Below, piece after piece: positions 1-8,626 of a stretch of 64,000 nucleotides of DNA. Numbering within the stretch: the first letter of the stretch is position 1; each line of letters starts with the position of its first letter. Under the pieces are notes generated by a model. That model saw nothing but the letters and a program-made list of their open reading frames with translations. It was not told where the DNA came from and made no database searches. The stretch covers positions 119,990 through 183,989 of the forward strand of contig JAJDTX010000003.1 in NCBI GenBank assembly GCA_022826925.1. Direction: 5' to 3'. Made by a program: the position numbers and the translations under genes. The DNA is from Bryobacterales bacterium. Its GTDB lineage: Bacteria > Acidobacteriota > Terriglobia > Bryobacterales > UBA6623.

Positions 1-120
1 CGAATCGACATTCACGATTTCGGCGTCGAAGCGCTCGGATATGCGCACTGCCAGCGCGCTCTTGCCCGACGCGGTCGGGCCGACGATAGCGAGTGCGGGC
101 GAGAGGCCGGATCCGTTCAC
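1..120 (-). CDS. miaA: tRNA dimethylallyltransferase MiaA, N-terminal part (runs off the left edge)
   Basis: Only the first 40 codons are inside the window. They encode a P-loop, IVGPTASGKSALAV, followed by AEIVNVDS, the start signature of MiaA, which prenylates A37 of tRNAs that read UNN codons. The start is GTG at 120-118. It overlaps the stop of the upstream amidohydrolase gene in a GTGA (4 bp) junction, so the two genes are probably translationally coupled. The P-loop and the D-S that binds prenyl donor or tRNA are intact. The rest of the protein lies outside the window. The family call rests on this short but characteristic stretch. Confidence 0.85.
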   Translation of the reverse strand, partial: MNGSGLSPALAIVGPTASGKSALAVRISERFDAEIVNVDS

Positions 121-965
121 GGGCGACGGTCCATTTCTGGGAACCAAATGCGGCGTGCAGTTTCGCCCAGCACGAGCCTGCGGTCCCGTTCCGACAGCGC
201 CAGATGATTGCGGAAGATGTCCAAGTGCTCGCCATAGCTCAGCGGGCGGGCGTATTTCTGGGTGGGGAAGTGCGAACCCCAAGCGCAGCGCTCGGCGCCG
301 AAGGCCTCGATGACGCGGCGGACTGTGCCGTGCATGCTCGAACAGGGGTGCCCGTCGGCGCAGCCCTGCTCTCCGTTGGCGATGAACGAGAGCTTCGCGT
401 ACAAGTGACGGTGCCGCGAGAGGCGCTGCAGTGCCGCGAGCGTCTCGGGAGCTTCGCTGCCCGCGCGGAGGCCGAGGCTGTGATCCAGCACCACGGGAAG
501 GCTTGGAAAGGCGTTCAGCATGCGCTCCAACTGCTCTTCCAGGATCCGCCCGCCGAGCACGTTGACCGGGAGTCCCTCGTCACAAGCGGCGCGCCACAGC
601 GCCCTGACCCCGGGGTGGTCGAGTTGATTGCCCCCGGCCGGTACGCTGCGCAGCCCGCGCATACTGCCGTCGCGGGCGAACCGGCGCAACAAGCCGGGGG
701 CGGCTGTGTCGAGCGGGTCAAGTGTGCAGATTCCCGCTGTCCAGTGCGGGTTCTGCAGCGCCACCGCCCGGACGTAGCGATTGTCGAAGCCGTAGAATCC
801 GCTGACCTGCACGATGGTCACCGCGCGAATCTCGTGCTGTTCCACCTCTTCGGTGAGCCGCGCAATCGTGCCTGTTCCGGCGGGCGGCCTGGACGGCTCG
901 GGCTTGGGCGGATAGGTGCTCTCGTCCTCGGAGAACACGTGGGCGTGGGTGTCGATGATCAGCAT
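117..965 (-). CDS. amidohydrolase-family (amidohydrolase 2) metal-dependent hydrolase
   Basis: A TIM-barrel amidohydrolase of about 282 residues. It opens with the metal motif LIIDTHAHVF (HxH) and continues with LDHSLGL and LYAKLS strand motifs. I placed the start at the ATG at 965, directly before the HxH strand; an ATG 48 bases upstream would add residues with no family counterpart and overlap the preceding gene. Such enzymes hydrolyse lactones or decarboxylate carbocyclic acids (2-pyrone-4,6-dicarboxylate hydrolase, ACMSD relatives), but the substrate cannot be read from sequence. Oddity: the usual C-terminal GSDFP motif, whose Asp is catalytic, reads WGSHFPTQ here. It lies between a DUF3604 gene and miaA on the same strand. 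Confidence 0.75.
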   Translation of the reverse strand: MLIIDTHAHVFSEDESTYPPKPEPSRPPAGTGTIARLTEEVEQHEIRAVTIVQVSGFYGFDNRYVRAVALQNPHWTAGICTLDPLDTAAPGLLRRFARDGSMRGLRSVPAGGNQLDHPGVRALWRAACDEGLPVNVLGGRILEEQLERMLNAFPSLPVVLDHSLGLRAGSEAPETLAALQRLSRHRHLYAKLSFIANGEQGCADGHPCSSMHGTVRRVIEAFGAERCAWGSHFPTQKYARPLSYGEHLDIFRNHLALSERDRRLVLGETARRIWFPEMDRRP

Positions 966-990
966 GGCCACACGCCAGCCGGCGGCGGAG

Positions 991-3606
991 CTAGCGCCGC
1001 GGTTCGCCTCCAACCCACACCGGAGAGGAGTACGCCCTTGCGCCGTCGAGCTGGTCTACCCGCACGTAGTAGTAGTCTCCGCGCTGCATCTCGCCGGTAT
1101 CGGCGAAGTCGACCTCGGCTTCCATGGGCTGGTTGGAACCGATCAGCTCCAGCGTGACCGCATCGCGGTCAACCGAATCGGAAAGGTCCCTACGAGCGAA
1201 GCCGTCGGAGAGATCGCTCAGAGCGACCTTGAAGCGCTTCGCCGCCAGCCTGCGCGTCGGGCGGATCGGCACGGGCGATTTGCCCCACTCCCGGCCTTCC
1301 TCCAAGTCGAATGCGATCGTGGTCGAAGGCGATGCGCCCTCGAGTTCGAGCAGCAGCGTGTCGGCTTGGCCGCGCGTGCCCGTGCTGAACTGCACCGTGT
1401 TCGCGTCGCTCGCGGAAATCCTGGCCCATTCCTTGTGCTGGTTGTCGAAGTGTAGAGTGCGCATGCCGACCAGCTTCGCGCCCGCGACCTTCAGAGAGCC
1501 CGTCCACGGCCGGTAGCCGCGCGGATTGTCGCGGAAGAACGGTTCCGACGACGAGGCGAAGCCGACGACGATCTGCGCATTGCTTGAGAGCGAGACGCTC
1601 AACGGCCGGCTGGTGTAGACCGTGGCGCCGTTCTTCACGACCGCCACGCGGCGGATCGGCGACGTGCCGACGACCTTGGCGCGCAGCCTGCGCTTGTCGC
1701 GGTATTCCGAACGGGTGCCCATGCCCGTGCCGTTCACGTCCATTTCCAGAATGATTCGCTGCGCGTCCGTGACGGCATAGGCGCTGCGGCGTTTGAGCGA
1801 ATCGAAGATCGAATCGGCGGTCTTCGCTTCCGCCTGCACGCCGGCCAGGCCGCCGAACTGGCTGAGCGAGGAATTCGGCTGGCGGCTGGACGTCCAACTG
1901 TAGCCGGGCCGGGAGCGGTGGTCGTCCGACGCGGCAAGGAAGCCGACTTGGTGGCCTTGGCGCAGGTAGTAGTTGCCGAACCACTCGAATGTCCCGTGCA
2001 TCGACATGATCTCGATCATCGTCTCCATCTCCGGATCGTTCGTCCGCCAGTCCCCCGCTTGGTGGGCGTGCGGGATGATCAAGACGTCCTCGGTGGCGTA
2101 CTTCGAGCGCAGGCCCTCGTACAGCCCGGTCAGCGTGGGCGCTGTCTGCGCTCCGACGCGCGCCGCGTCTGGCGAACGGAAGAACACGTTGTGGTGTCCG
2201 CCCCACTGTCGCCGCAGCGTCCACTCATAGCCGAGGAACGCCACGAACTCGCCCGGAACCGTGTTGCTCTCGGCGGCCTGGCGCATGGTCTGCCATTCGA
2301 GGTCGTCCAGCCAGATGTCGTGCTCGGACAGCCCCATGAAGTCCAGGCGGGCGTCCTGGCGGGCGAACCGGTACGAGCGGACGATCGATCCCTGTCCCTC
2401 CGCCATGCCGGTATGCGTGTGAGTTTCCCCCCAGTACAGGCGGAAGGGGGGATCCTTGCGCACCCACACGGGGTTGCTCAGCGCCTTGATCCGGCCGTCC
2501 GAGCTGGTGACCTGGAAGCGATAGACACCCTCCTCCTCGAGGCGGACGGCCTCGATCACTTGCAGTGCATCGCCGTCGGCGTCCAAGGTGCGGAAACTCT
2601 CTCCATTGAGCGTGACCGCAGCTCCGGGCATGGCTCCGGTGGCTCGATTGCCGTTGCTGTCCTCCCAGCGGATCGACAGATCGAATTCCTCTCCGGGCTC
2701 GACGATCGAGGGCACGACCGCCGTCACGCCCTCGGCACCGGTGCCCACAATCTCAAAGGCCGGCCAGCGCGGTGTCAGGAAGTTGCCCGAGCCGTCCAAG
2801 TCGATGTAGAGCGGCAGCATCGCCTGATCGGTGGCGAACGTCTGCAGGAGCCACCCCTCCGATCCGGCGCTGCGGTCGCCGTAGACGAACGTCACCGTGT
2901 CTCCGGTCTCAAGAGTGCCCTCCTCGACCTTGAAGGCGGGCATGGGCGCCGGGCCCCGGAAGCCGCCGTGCATCCCCGACCAAGGGAATGATGTATTGCC
3001 CAGCCTGACCTCGCGGTTGGATGTGCTCGCCGAGAGGTAGTGAGGACCGTCGGGGTCAGAGTTCTGCACAAGCCCGCCATCGGCTTGCAGCTGCTTCGCG
3101 ACCATGATCCGTGCGCCGGGTCCGAGCGGCGCTTCTCCAACCGTGTAGGTCTGCTTGATCGTCGTCCAAGCGCCGACATGGGTTGGGCCGGCGACTTCCA
3201 AGGCGACAGTGCCCAGCGCTCCCGGCCGCTTGTCTTTGATGGTGAACTCGTGGACCAGTCCGTCGATGGCCTCCAGCACAGCCGCACTGGGCTGCGTCCC
3301 GTCCAAGCGAAGGGCCTCGACCGCCCGATAGGCGGTGGCAACCTGTAGCGTGGCGTTGACGGGCATCGGCCCGCCCGTCAGAGCGTACGCGTTGATCCAA
3401 GGCCAGAGCGTGTCGAGCCGTTCCTTCAGGTTCGTCGCGCTGGTGGGAGTGCTGGAAGCCGAACGCTGGAGTTGCTCGACCTGCGCGCGCAGCTCTGCCG
3501 AAAGATAGTCCCGGTCTTGCGGGCCTTGGGCTCGCACCATCGAGACCCACAGCACCAGGGCAGCTGCGGCGAGGGCTGCGAACGTGGCGGAGCGAATGCC
3601 TGACAT
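991..3606 (-). CDS. secreted DUF3604-domain protein
   Basis: A protein of 871 residues with an N-terminal signal peptide (hydrophobic stretch at about 6-24, cleavage probably after VRA). The second half carries the DUF3604 signature YWGETHTHTG at about 391-400, then SEHD near 427, PHAHQAGDW near 510 and SDDHRSRPG near 567. These are His/Asp motifs of the kind that bind metals in PHP-type hydrolases, so a periplasmic metal-dependent hydrolase is plausible, but the substrate is unknown. The N-terminal half (about 130-385) looks like beta-sandwich modules. A TACAAT box at 3615-3620 (read on the minus strand) ends 8 bases before the ATG. The downstream amidohydrolase gene is close and on the same strand. 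Confidence 0.8.
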   Translation of the reverse strand: MSGIRSATFAALAAAALVLWVSMVRAQGPQDRDYLSAELRAQVEQLQRSASSTPTSATNLKERLDTLWPWINAYALTGGPMPVNATLQVATAYRAVEALRLDGTQPSAAVLEAIDGLVHEFTIKDKRPGALGTVALEVAGPTHVGAWTTIKQTYTVGEAPLGPGARIMVAKQLQADGGLVQNSDPDGPHYLSASTSNREVRLGNTSFPWSGMHGGFRGPAPMPAFKVEEGTLETGDTVTFVYGDRSAGSEGWLLQTFATDQAMLPLYIDLDGSGNFLTPRWPAFEIVGTGAEGVTAVVPSIVEPGEEFDLSIRWEDSNGNRATGAMPGAAVTLNGESFRTLDADGDALQVIEAVRLEEEGVYRFQVTSSDGRIKALSNPVWVRKDPPFRLYWGETHTHTGMAEGQGSIVRSYRFARQDARLDFMGLSEHDIWLDDLEWQTMRQAAESNTVPGEFVAFLGYEWTLRRQWGGHHNVFFRSPDAARVGAQTAPTLTGLYEGLRSKYATEDVLIIPHAHQAGDWRTNDPEMETMIEIMSMHGTFEWFGNYYLRQGHQVGFLAASDDHRSRPGYSWTSSRQPNSSLSQFGGLAGVQAEAKTADSIFDSLKRRSAYAVTDAQRIILEMDVNGTGMGTRSEYRDKRRLRAKVVGTSPIRRVAVVKNGATVYTSRPLSVSLSSNAQIVVGFASSSEPFFRDNPRGYRPWTGSLKVAGAKLVGMRTLHFDNQHKEWARISASDANTVQFSTGTRGQADTLLLELEGASPSTTIAFDLEEGREWGKSPVPIRPTRRLAAKRFKVALSDLSDGFARRDLSDSVDRDAVTLELIGSNQPMEAEVDFADTGEMQRGDYYYVRVDQLDGARAYSSPVWVGGEPRR

Positions 3607-3761
3607 CGCCCGGTATTGTACAAGGCCGCTGCGCTCTCGACGTATTCAATCACGCGAACCGATCGCGCTTTCTTGGGGCTGGCCGCTGCCGTAACCGTGC
3701 CGTCCGACATGGTCGAGGATGTTTCCGAGCGGCACTTGGGTTCGAGAACGCTGTCCTTGGG
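3607..3761. other. intergenic region with a possible promoter for the DUF3604 gene
   Basis: This gap separates two minus-strand genes. Apart from the minus-strand TACAAT at 3615-3620 I see no coding potential, no clear hairpin with a T-run and no repeat. Confidence 0.4.
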
Positions 3762-4868
3762 CTAGCGATCTCTTCCGGCGGCGACGCGAAGCGCCGCGTT
3801 CGCGAGCCTGCGCCAAGGCAAGGCGGAGATGTCTGCGAAGGGTACGAATTCGCCCTTCCTAAAGCTGCTGGCATACCAGCGCTGCAAGAGAGACAGGTGG
3901 TCCTGGCGTTCGTCCGTGCTCGCCTCGAGCCAGTCAAAGTCCGAGAAGGCGGCCCGGATTTGAGCGTTCAAGGCGCCAGAGGTCGGTGCTGCTTGTTCAT
4001 AGTGCAGCCTGACGGGCGCCTGCAAGGATCCCCGGTACACAGCGGTCAGCTGAAGACATGCGGGGGCCGCCGACCGCTGCACCACCACTCCGTGCAGCGA
4101 GCCAAGCTCGCCGGACAGCGCAGCCCGCAAGCGCAGGACCTGTTTCGTCCTTCCAATCAGCTTGTGGAACCTAGCGGCCGCCTCGAAGTCGAGGCTGTTG
4201 CTGGCGCTGTCCCTCGACAGCTCGGACTCGCACAACAGCGACTCGCCGTCCGTCTCCAGAAACAGGGCCATGCGCCGCGCTTCGCGAGCATAGGCGTCAT
4301 CGTCACAGGCAGCTTGACAGGGGCGCATGCAGCGCCCCATCTCTCCCCACACGCAGCCTGGATGAAATGGCGATGGCTCCAGGTTTTCCGTGCATCGGCG
4401 CACGAGGAACAGGTCAAGGAACTCGTTTTGAAAATCCTCGGCGGCGTTGCGGTTCGGGAACGGGCCGTAGAATAGCGACTTTCCCCGCGTGAGCTGCCGC
4501 GTCACGCAGCTGCGCGGGAAGCGGTTTCCAAGCAAGAGCTTGACGTAGAACGCCGGGCGCAGCTTGAGGTAATCCCGGCACTCGCCCGGGCGGTAGCGCC
4601 TCACCGCGCGGTAGAGGGCGATGTCAGATTCAAACGCAGAACCGGTGCGACGGTAATGCACGCGGGTGGCGATCTCGCGCAGCGTCAGGCGTGTCGATGC
4701 GCCGTCCGCTGGTCGAAGCAGGCGGCGCAAGCGCTTCCGCAGAGCAGCGGTCCGGCCGAGGTAGGGCAGGCCTTCGGGGAACTCGACGACGAAGATGCCG
4801 CCGCAATTGGGCACCGCGTCCAATGCACTGTCACGTCGCCAGTCCACGACTTCTTCAAGATCGGTCAT
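3762..4868 (-). CDS. short UvrC homologue / Cho-like GIY-YIG endonuclease
   Basis: A protein of 368 residues that aligns with the N-terminal half of UvrC. A GIY-YIG nuclease domain lies at about 20-110 (GGIFVV, then PYLGRT, ALRKRL, and an acidic residue in FESDIALYRAVRRYRP). It is followed by a Cys-rich patch (CVWGEMGRCMRPCQAAC) and a UVR motif, LDFEAAARFHKLI, for UvrB contact. UvrC itself is about 600 residues; the C-terminal RNase H-like endonuclease and HhH domains are absent, which resembles E. coli Cho. Such a protein would make only the 3' incision in nucleotide excision repair. The first Tyr of GIY is Phe here. Whether it works with UvrB or in another pathway is inference. Confidence 0.75.
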   Translation of the reverse strand: MTDLEEVVDWRRDSALDAVPNCGGIFVVEFPEGLPYLGRTAALRKRLRRLLRPADGASTRLTLREIATRVHYRRTGSAFESDIALYRAVRRYRPGECRDYLKLRPAFYVKLLLGNRFPRSCVTRQLTRGKSLFYGPFPNRNAAEDFQNEFLDLFLVRRCTENLEPSPFHPGCVWGEMGRCMRPCQAACDDDAYAREARRMALFLETDGESLLCESELSRDSASNSLDFEAAARFHKLIGRTKQVLRLRAALSGELGSLHGVVVQRSAAPACLQLTAVYRGSLQAPVRLHYEQAAPTSGALNAQIRAAFSDFDWLEASTDERQDHLSLLQRWYASSFRKGEFVPFADISALPWRRLANAALRVAAGRDR

Positions 4869-4907
4869 CGGAACGCCGGTCCGTACCTGAAGCTACAGTA
4901 ACCGACA

Positions 4908-5843
4908 GTGACATCTATCGGTTTGGCGGTGGCAGTCGGGGCGGCTGGGGCGCTTGTCGGGCGCTGGCTGCGCATGCCGCGCGCCGCCGCCTTCGGACTC
5001 GCTGGAATGGCCGGGCTCGGCGTGTTCTGCGGTTGCGTGGTGATCTTGGCCTTGCCGTTGTCCGAGCATGCCGCGGTCGGCCCGCTCGCATGGACCGGCT
5101 ATGTTCTGGCGATCGACGCCGCTGTGTTCGCTGCCCGCGGCAGATCGCTGCTGCGGTCGCGCCCCGACGCCTTCCTCTGGCTGGCCATGTTGTCGGTCTT
5201 CCTGTGGCTGCCGTTCGAGTGGTACAACGAGCGACTGGCCGGATGGTACCGCTCCGGCCTGCCGCCGGATCTGTCGCGCTATGTGCTGCTGGGATGGTCG
5301 TTTGCGTGCATCTGGCCAGTGCTCTTCGAAACAGCCGACCTACTGCTGGCTCTCTGGTTCAAGAGAGGCGGCGACGACATCGCGGCCCGACGACCCGGCC
5401 TGTCTCTTTCGTGCAGCGTCGCTGCTGCCGGCGCGGTCCTGCTGCTGGCCCCGTTGGCCGTGCCTCGCCTCGACCTCGGCGAGCATCTGCTGCCGCTGGT
5501 GAGTGCGGGCTTTCTCCTGTTGCTCGAGCCTTGGAACGCTGCGGGAGGGCGCGCGAGCCTTTGGCTCGACGCGCGCTCCCGCGAGTACTCGCGGCTGCTA
5601 GCTCTCGCTGGAGCTGGCCTGCTTTGCGGACTCTGGCTGGATGCCCTCAACCACTTCTCGCGCGCCAAGTGGCACAGCCTGTGGAATCTAACCTCGACCG
5701 GAACGTTCTTCGAGCTGCCTTGGCTGGCCTATGCGGCGCTGCCTCTGCTCGGATGGCAGGGCTTCGCGATGTACGAGTTCGCGGCGGGCGTGCTGCATCT
5801 TCCTCGTTGCGAGCTCGGCGCGCTTGGCGACGATGCCGTTTAG
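4908..5843 (+). CDS. polytopic membrane protein of unknown function
   Basis: A protein of 311 residues made almost entirely of hydrophobic segments, with about eight predicted transmembrane helices. It starts at GTG 4908. I do not recognise a named family. Two aromatic-rich loops, PFEWYNERLAGWYR and WLDALNHFSRAKW, occur at similar positions in the two halves, each followed by a hydrophobic stretch ending in an acidic residue (LFETADLL, FFELPWLAY). This suggests an internal duplication. No enzyme motif is evident. It is divergent from the UvrC-like gene and convergent with the MBL gene, so context gives no clue to function. Confidence 0.6.
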   Translation: MTSIGLAVAVGAAGALVGRWLRMPRAAAFGLAGMAGLGVFCGCVVILALPLSEHAAVGPLAWTGYVLAIDAAVFAARGRSLLRSRPDAFLWLAMLSVFLWLPFEWYNERLAGWYRSGLPPDLSRYVLLGWSFACIWPVLFETADLLLALWFKRGGDDIAARRPGLSLSCSVAAAGAVLLLAPLAVPRLDLGEHLLPLVSAGFLLLLEPWNAAGGRASLWLDARSREYSRLLALAGAGLLCGLWLDALNHFSRAKWHSLWNLTSTGTFFELPWLAYAALPLLGWQGFAMYEFAAGVLHLPRCELGALGDDAV

Positions 5844-5877
5844 GGGCAGATTGCGCGACAGGCTCGGCCGTGAGCGC

Positions 5878-6759
5878 CTATAGCTCGAACACCGGCGTGG
5901 GACTGCCTTGCGAGGCGACGACAACGCGGGTATGGTCCGCCCGGACCGAGCTGATCGCGCTGCATGCGTCCATTTCCGCAATCGTCGGGTGATTGTTATT
6001 CGTGCTCAGGTGTGCGAGCACCACGGTTCGCGCGCGGCGGTCCCAGTGCTGCGAGAGAAACTCGGCCACGGCAGCGTTGGAGAGATGCCCGGCGCGGCTC
6101 ATGACACGCTGCTTGAGGTCCCATGGGTACGGCCCAGATTTGAGCATCTCAAGGTCGTGATTCGATTCCAGCACGACAAGATCCGAGCCCAACAGGTGGT
6201 AGCGGACGGAATCGCTCATGTAGCCGAGATCGGTGGCGATCGAGAGTTTGTGGCCGCCGTGGCCAATGCAGAAACCGACCGGGTCGACGGCATCGTGCGA
6301 GACCGTGAAGGTTTCGATTGCGAGATCCCCGATCTCGAACCCGCGACCGGCCTCGAAGGTCGTCAGCTCTGGTGCAGACTTCTTCCACGTCAGCTTCTCC
6401 GATGTTGGCTGCGAGACGAAGACCTTCACCCCGGTCTTGCGGGTCAGGGTTTCGAGCCCCTGCACGTGGTCTGAATGCTCGTGGGAGATTACGACTGCGT
6501 CAAGCCTCTTGTAGTCCACGCCGATCGCGGCCAGCCGCAATTGGATCTGGCGGCAGCTGAAGCCAGCATCGAACAGTACGCGTGCCTCGTCCGTGGCAAC
6601 GAACGTGGCGTTGCCGCTCGAGCCGCTTCCTAGGTTGCAAATGCGCAGGGCTGCCAGCGCTCCGACCCGGACACCGTGCCCTGCCGACGGCGGCAAGTGT
6701 CGGCCAGTGCCCGGCGCTGCCCCAACAATAGCAAAGCGGACGCGGCGTCCCCAGCCCAC
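5878..6759 (-). CDS. MBL-fold metallo-hydrolase, WalJ/YycJ type
   Basis: The core matches the WalJ (YycJ) family of metallo-beta-lactamase-fold hydrolases: LRICNLGSGSSGNATFV near the N-terminus, the metal motif SHEHSDHVQGL, a central SHDAVDPVGF, and C-terminal LAHLSTNNN. Members act on nucleic acid or cell-wall-related substrates; the exact reaction here is unknown. Family members begin about one residue before LRICNLGSG. The 37 residues ahead of it in the ATG 6759 version look non-homologous. A TTG at 6696 is an alternative start, but no ATG or GTG lies close to the conserved beginning, so the start is uncertain. The neighbour on the same strand is a dehydrogenase. Confidence 0.75.
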   Translation of the reverse strand: MGWGRRVRFAIVGAAPGTGRHLPPSAGHGVRVGALAALRICNLGSGSSGNATFVATDEARVLFDAGFSCRQIQLRLAAIGVDYKRLDAVVISHEHSDHVQGLETLTRKTGVKVFVSQPTSEKLTWKKSAPELTTFEAGRGFEIGDLAIETFTVSHDAVDPVGFCIGHGGHKLSIATDLGYMSDSVRYHLLGSDLVVLESNHDLEMLKSGPYPWDLKQRVMSRAGHLSNAAVAEFLSQHWDRRARTVVLAHLSTNNNHPTIAEMDACSAISSVRADHTRVVVASQGSPTPVFEL

Positions 6760-6772
6760 GGATCGGCCGCGC

Positions 6773-7762
6773 TCAGGCCGCTCTAGAGATCCGCGCGCAC
6801 GCCCGCTCCCACGCCTCGGGATTGAGCAGATGCTTCGGCCGCTGTTGTCGCAGCGTCATCCGCAGGTTCTCGATCGCATGCGAGAGGATCCGTCGCTTGC
6901 CGGGGTACGAAGCCGAGCCGACGTGCGGAGTGACGATCACGTCCGTGCGGTGCAGCAGGGGGTTGTCCGCCTCTGCAGGCTCTGGATCCGTGACGTCCAA
7001 GCCCGCTCCGCGCACCTGCCCGCTGTCGAGGGCCGCCAAGAGCGCCGCCTCGTCGACCAAGCCCCCGCGAGATACATTGACCAGAATCGCGCCAGGCTTC
7101 ATTTGTGCCAGCGCGATCGGGCCGATCAGGTGGCGCGTTGATTCGTTGAGGGGCAGGTGCAGCGACACGATGTCGGACCTGGCCAGCAGGCTGGCCAGGT
7201 CCGCGACCCTTTCCACGCCCAGTTCCCCGGCTCTCCGCTCGTCAATGTACGGGTCGTATGCTGCCACGCGCGCCCCCGCGGCGGAGAGCAGCCCGGCCAC
7301 TCGAGAGCCTATGCGGCCGAGGCCGACCAGTCCGACTTGTGCTCCGTAGATCTCGGCGGCGGAGTGTCGGCCGTAGTAGTCGGGCCTGCGGTCGTGCACC
7401 AGGCCGTGAGACGCTTTCTTGAGATCCTTGGCGATGGCAAACATCAGCGCCACCGCGTGCTCGGCCGTGGCGAGGGTCGGACCGTCCGGCGTGTAAGTCA
7501 CCGCGATTCCGCGCTCGGTCGCGGCGTTGAGGTCGATGTTCTCGAAGCCGATGCCCATTCGCGATATCACCAGCAACTCGGGGGCGATGTCCATCGCGTG
7601 GCTGTCGTACCGCATGCCCCCTGCGAGCACGCAATCGGCGCTGGGCAAGCAAACCAGCGGGTTGTCCGGAGTAGCCGAGCCGGGTCCGATCGGCTCGGCC
7701 ACGCCATCCAGCAGCGGGAGACAATCGGGCAGGATCTGCCGCTCGGACCAAACCTTGAACAT
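6773..7762 (-). CDS. D-isomer-specific 2-hydroxyacid dehydrogenase (phosphoglycerate dehydrogenase-like)
   Basis: A protein of 329 residues with the two-domain fold of NAD-dependent D-2-hydroxyacid dehydrogenases. The Rossmann motif is GLGRIGSRVAG. The catalytic Arg is in NVSRGGLVDEAAL, the Glu in DVTDPEPAEADNP and the His in VTPHVGSAS. There is no C-terminal ACT domain, so this is a short SerA-like or hydroxypyruvate/glyoxylate-type enzyme rather than a regulated full-length SerA. Substrate specificity cannot be assigned. It probably stands alone; the next gene downstream on the strand is the MBL hydrolase, 13 bases away. Confidence 0.85.
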   Translation of the reverse strand: MFKVWSERQILPDCLPLLDGVAEPIGPGSATPDNPLVCLPSADCVLAGGMRYDSHAMDIAPELLVISRMGIGFENIDLNAATERGIAVTYTPDGPTLATAEHAVALMFAIAKDLKKASHGLVHDRRPDYYGRHSAAEIYGAQVGLVGLGRIGSRVAGLLSAAGARVAAYDPYIDERRAGELGVERVADLASLLARSDIVSLHLPLNESTRHLIGPIALAQMKPGAILVNVSRGGLVDEAALLAALDSGQVRGAGLDVTDPEPAEADNPLLHRTDVIVTPHVGSASYPGKRRILSHAIENLRMTLRQQRPKHLLNPEAWERACARISRAA

Positions 7763-7840
7763 CCTACGAGTCTACTTCAGTCTCGCCCCGCGCCATCTGC
7801 GCCGGAACGGCTGTTGTAGAATTGCACCCTGAGTCAAAGC

Positions 7841-8311
7841 ATGGCAGTTCACCACATCCCGGAAGGCTACGCCACGGTCACCCCGTACATGATCGTCAAG
7901 GACGGGGCGGCAGCCTTGGACTTCTACGTCAAGACGTTCGGTGCCGTTGAGCTAGAGCGGATGGAGATGCCCGACGGCCGCGTCGGCCACGCCGAGTTCA
8001 CGCTGGGCAGCTCGCGCCTGATGCTGGCCAGCGAGTTTCCGGAATTGGCGGCCCTGTCTCCCGAGACGGTTGGAGGCACGCCGGTGTCGCTGATGGTCTA
8101 TGTCGAAGATGTCGACGAGCTGTTCGCACGGGCGCTAGCTGCCGGCGCTACCGAGCTGCAACCGGTGCAGGACAAGTTCTACGGCGACCGCTCGGGCACG
8201 TTGCAAGACCCGTTCGGGCACCGCTGGACGATTTCCACGCACGTCGAGGACGTCACGCCCGAAGAGATGGAGCGTCGCAGCAAGGAATGGGCGGAGCAGG
8301 CCGACGGATGA
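7841..8311 (+). CDS. VOC-family protein, PhnB/glyoxalase-like
   Basis: A protein of 156 residues with the vicinal-oxygen-chelate fold: TPYMIVKDGAAALDFYVKTF, then VGHAEF, LMLASE and the closing motif TLQDPFGHRWTIST. Family members include glyoxalase I, bleomycin-resistance proteins and PhnB-like proteins of unknown role. The PhnB-type segment GDRSGTLQDPFGHRW makes that subfamily most likely. A TAGAAT box at 7817-7822 may be its -10. No partner gene is adjacent, so the role stays open. Confidence 0.8.
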   Translation: MAVHHIPEGYATVTPYMIVKDGAAALDFYVKTFGAVELERMEMPDGRVGHAEFTLGSSRLMLASEFPELAALSPETVGGTPVSLMVYVEDVDELFARALAAGATELQPVQDKFYGDRSGTLQDPFGHRWTISTHVEDVTPEEMERRSKEWAEQADG

Positions 8312-8626
8312 GGCGGCCGGACGGCTCGGGCGCGGGGCTTTTTTCGGGAGATATTGCGTTTACGCAATGAATGCCCCATACTAAATACGCTGGCAGGTGA
8401 ATTCGGAGCGGTCGAGGCCGCCCCGGATCCCAGACAATGGCGCGGACAACCAGGCCTCAAGCGCGAGCAGGCGAGTCACAGACGCATCCGACCGCGAGTT
8501 CCAGTTCTGGATTCCTGCCTGGCAACGAGACAACCAATCAACCGATAGCGGCGCAGCCTGCACCGCGCTTTGGCGTGGCGCGGGTGGTTTGGCCGGACTG
8601 GTTGCAGCAGAGCGAGGTGCGTTGAG
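8312..8626 (+). promoter_or_regulatory. intergenic region upstream of rpoD with a perfect palindrome
   Basis: About 315 bases lie between the VOC gene and rpoD. A perfect inverted repeat ATTGCG-TTTA-CGCAAT at 8353-8368 is followed by the only AT-rich stretch (8378-8387, around TACTAAAT), a plausible promoter and operator area for rpoD. A 62-codon frame (8437-8625) ends one base before the rpoD ATG, but its composition is not convincing as protein. I see no RNA gene here. Confidence 0.3.

Noticed and set aside
8325..8350. A terminator after the VOC gene because of a T-run at 8338-8344
   Set aside because: The GC-rich bases before the T-run do not form a convincing stem, so I did not call it.
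8437..8625. A 62-codon frame ending just before rpoD
   Set aside because: No ribosome-binding site, no recognisable fold and repetitive Ser/Pro/Ala content. Its closeness to the rpoD start is noted in the intergenic entry, but it is not called as a gene.
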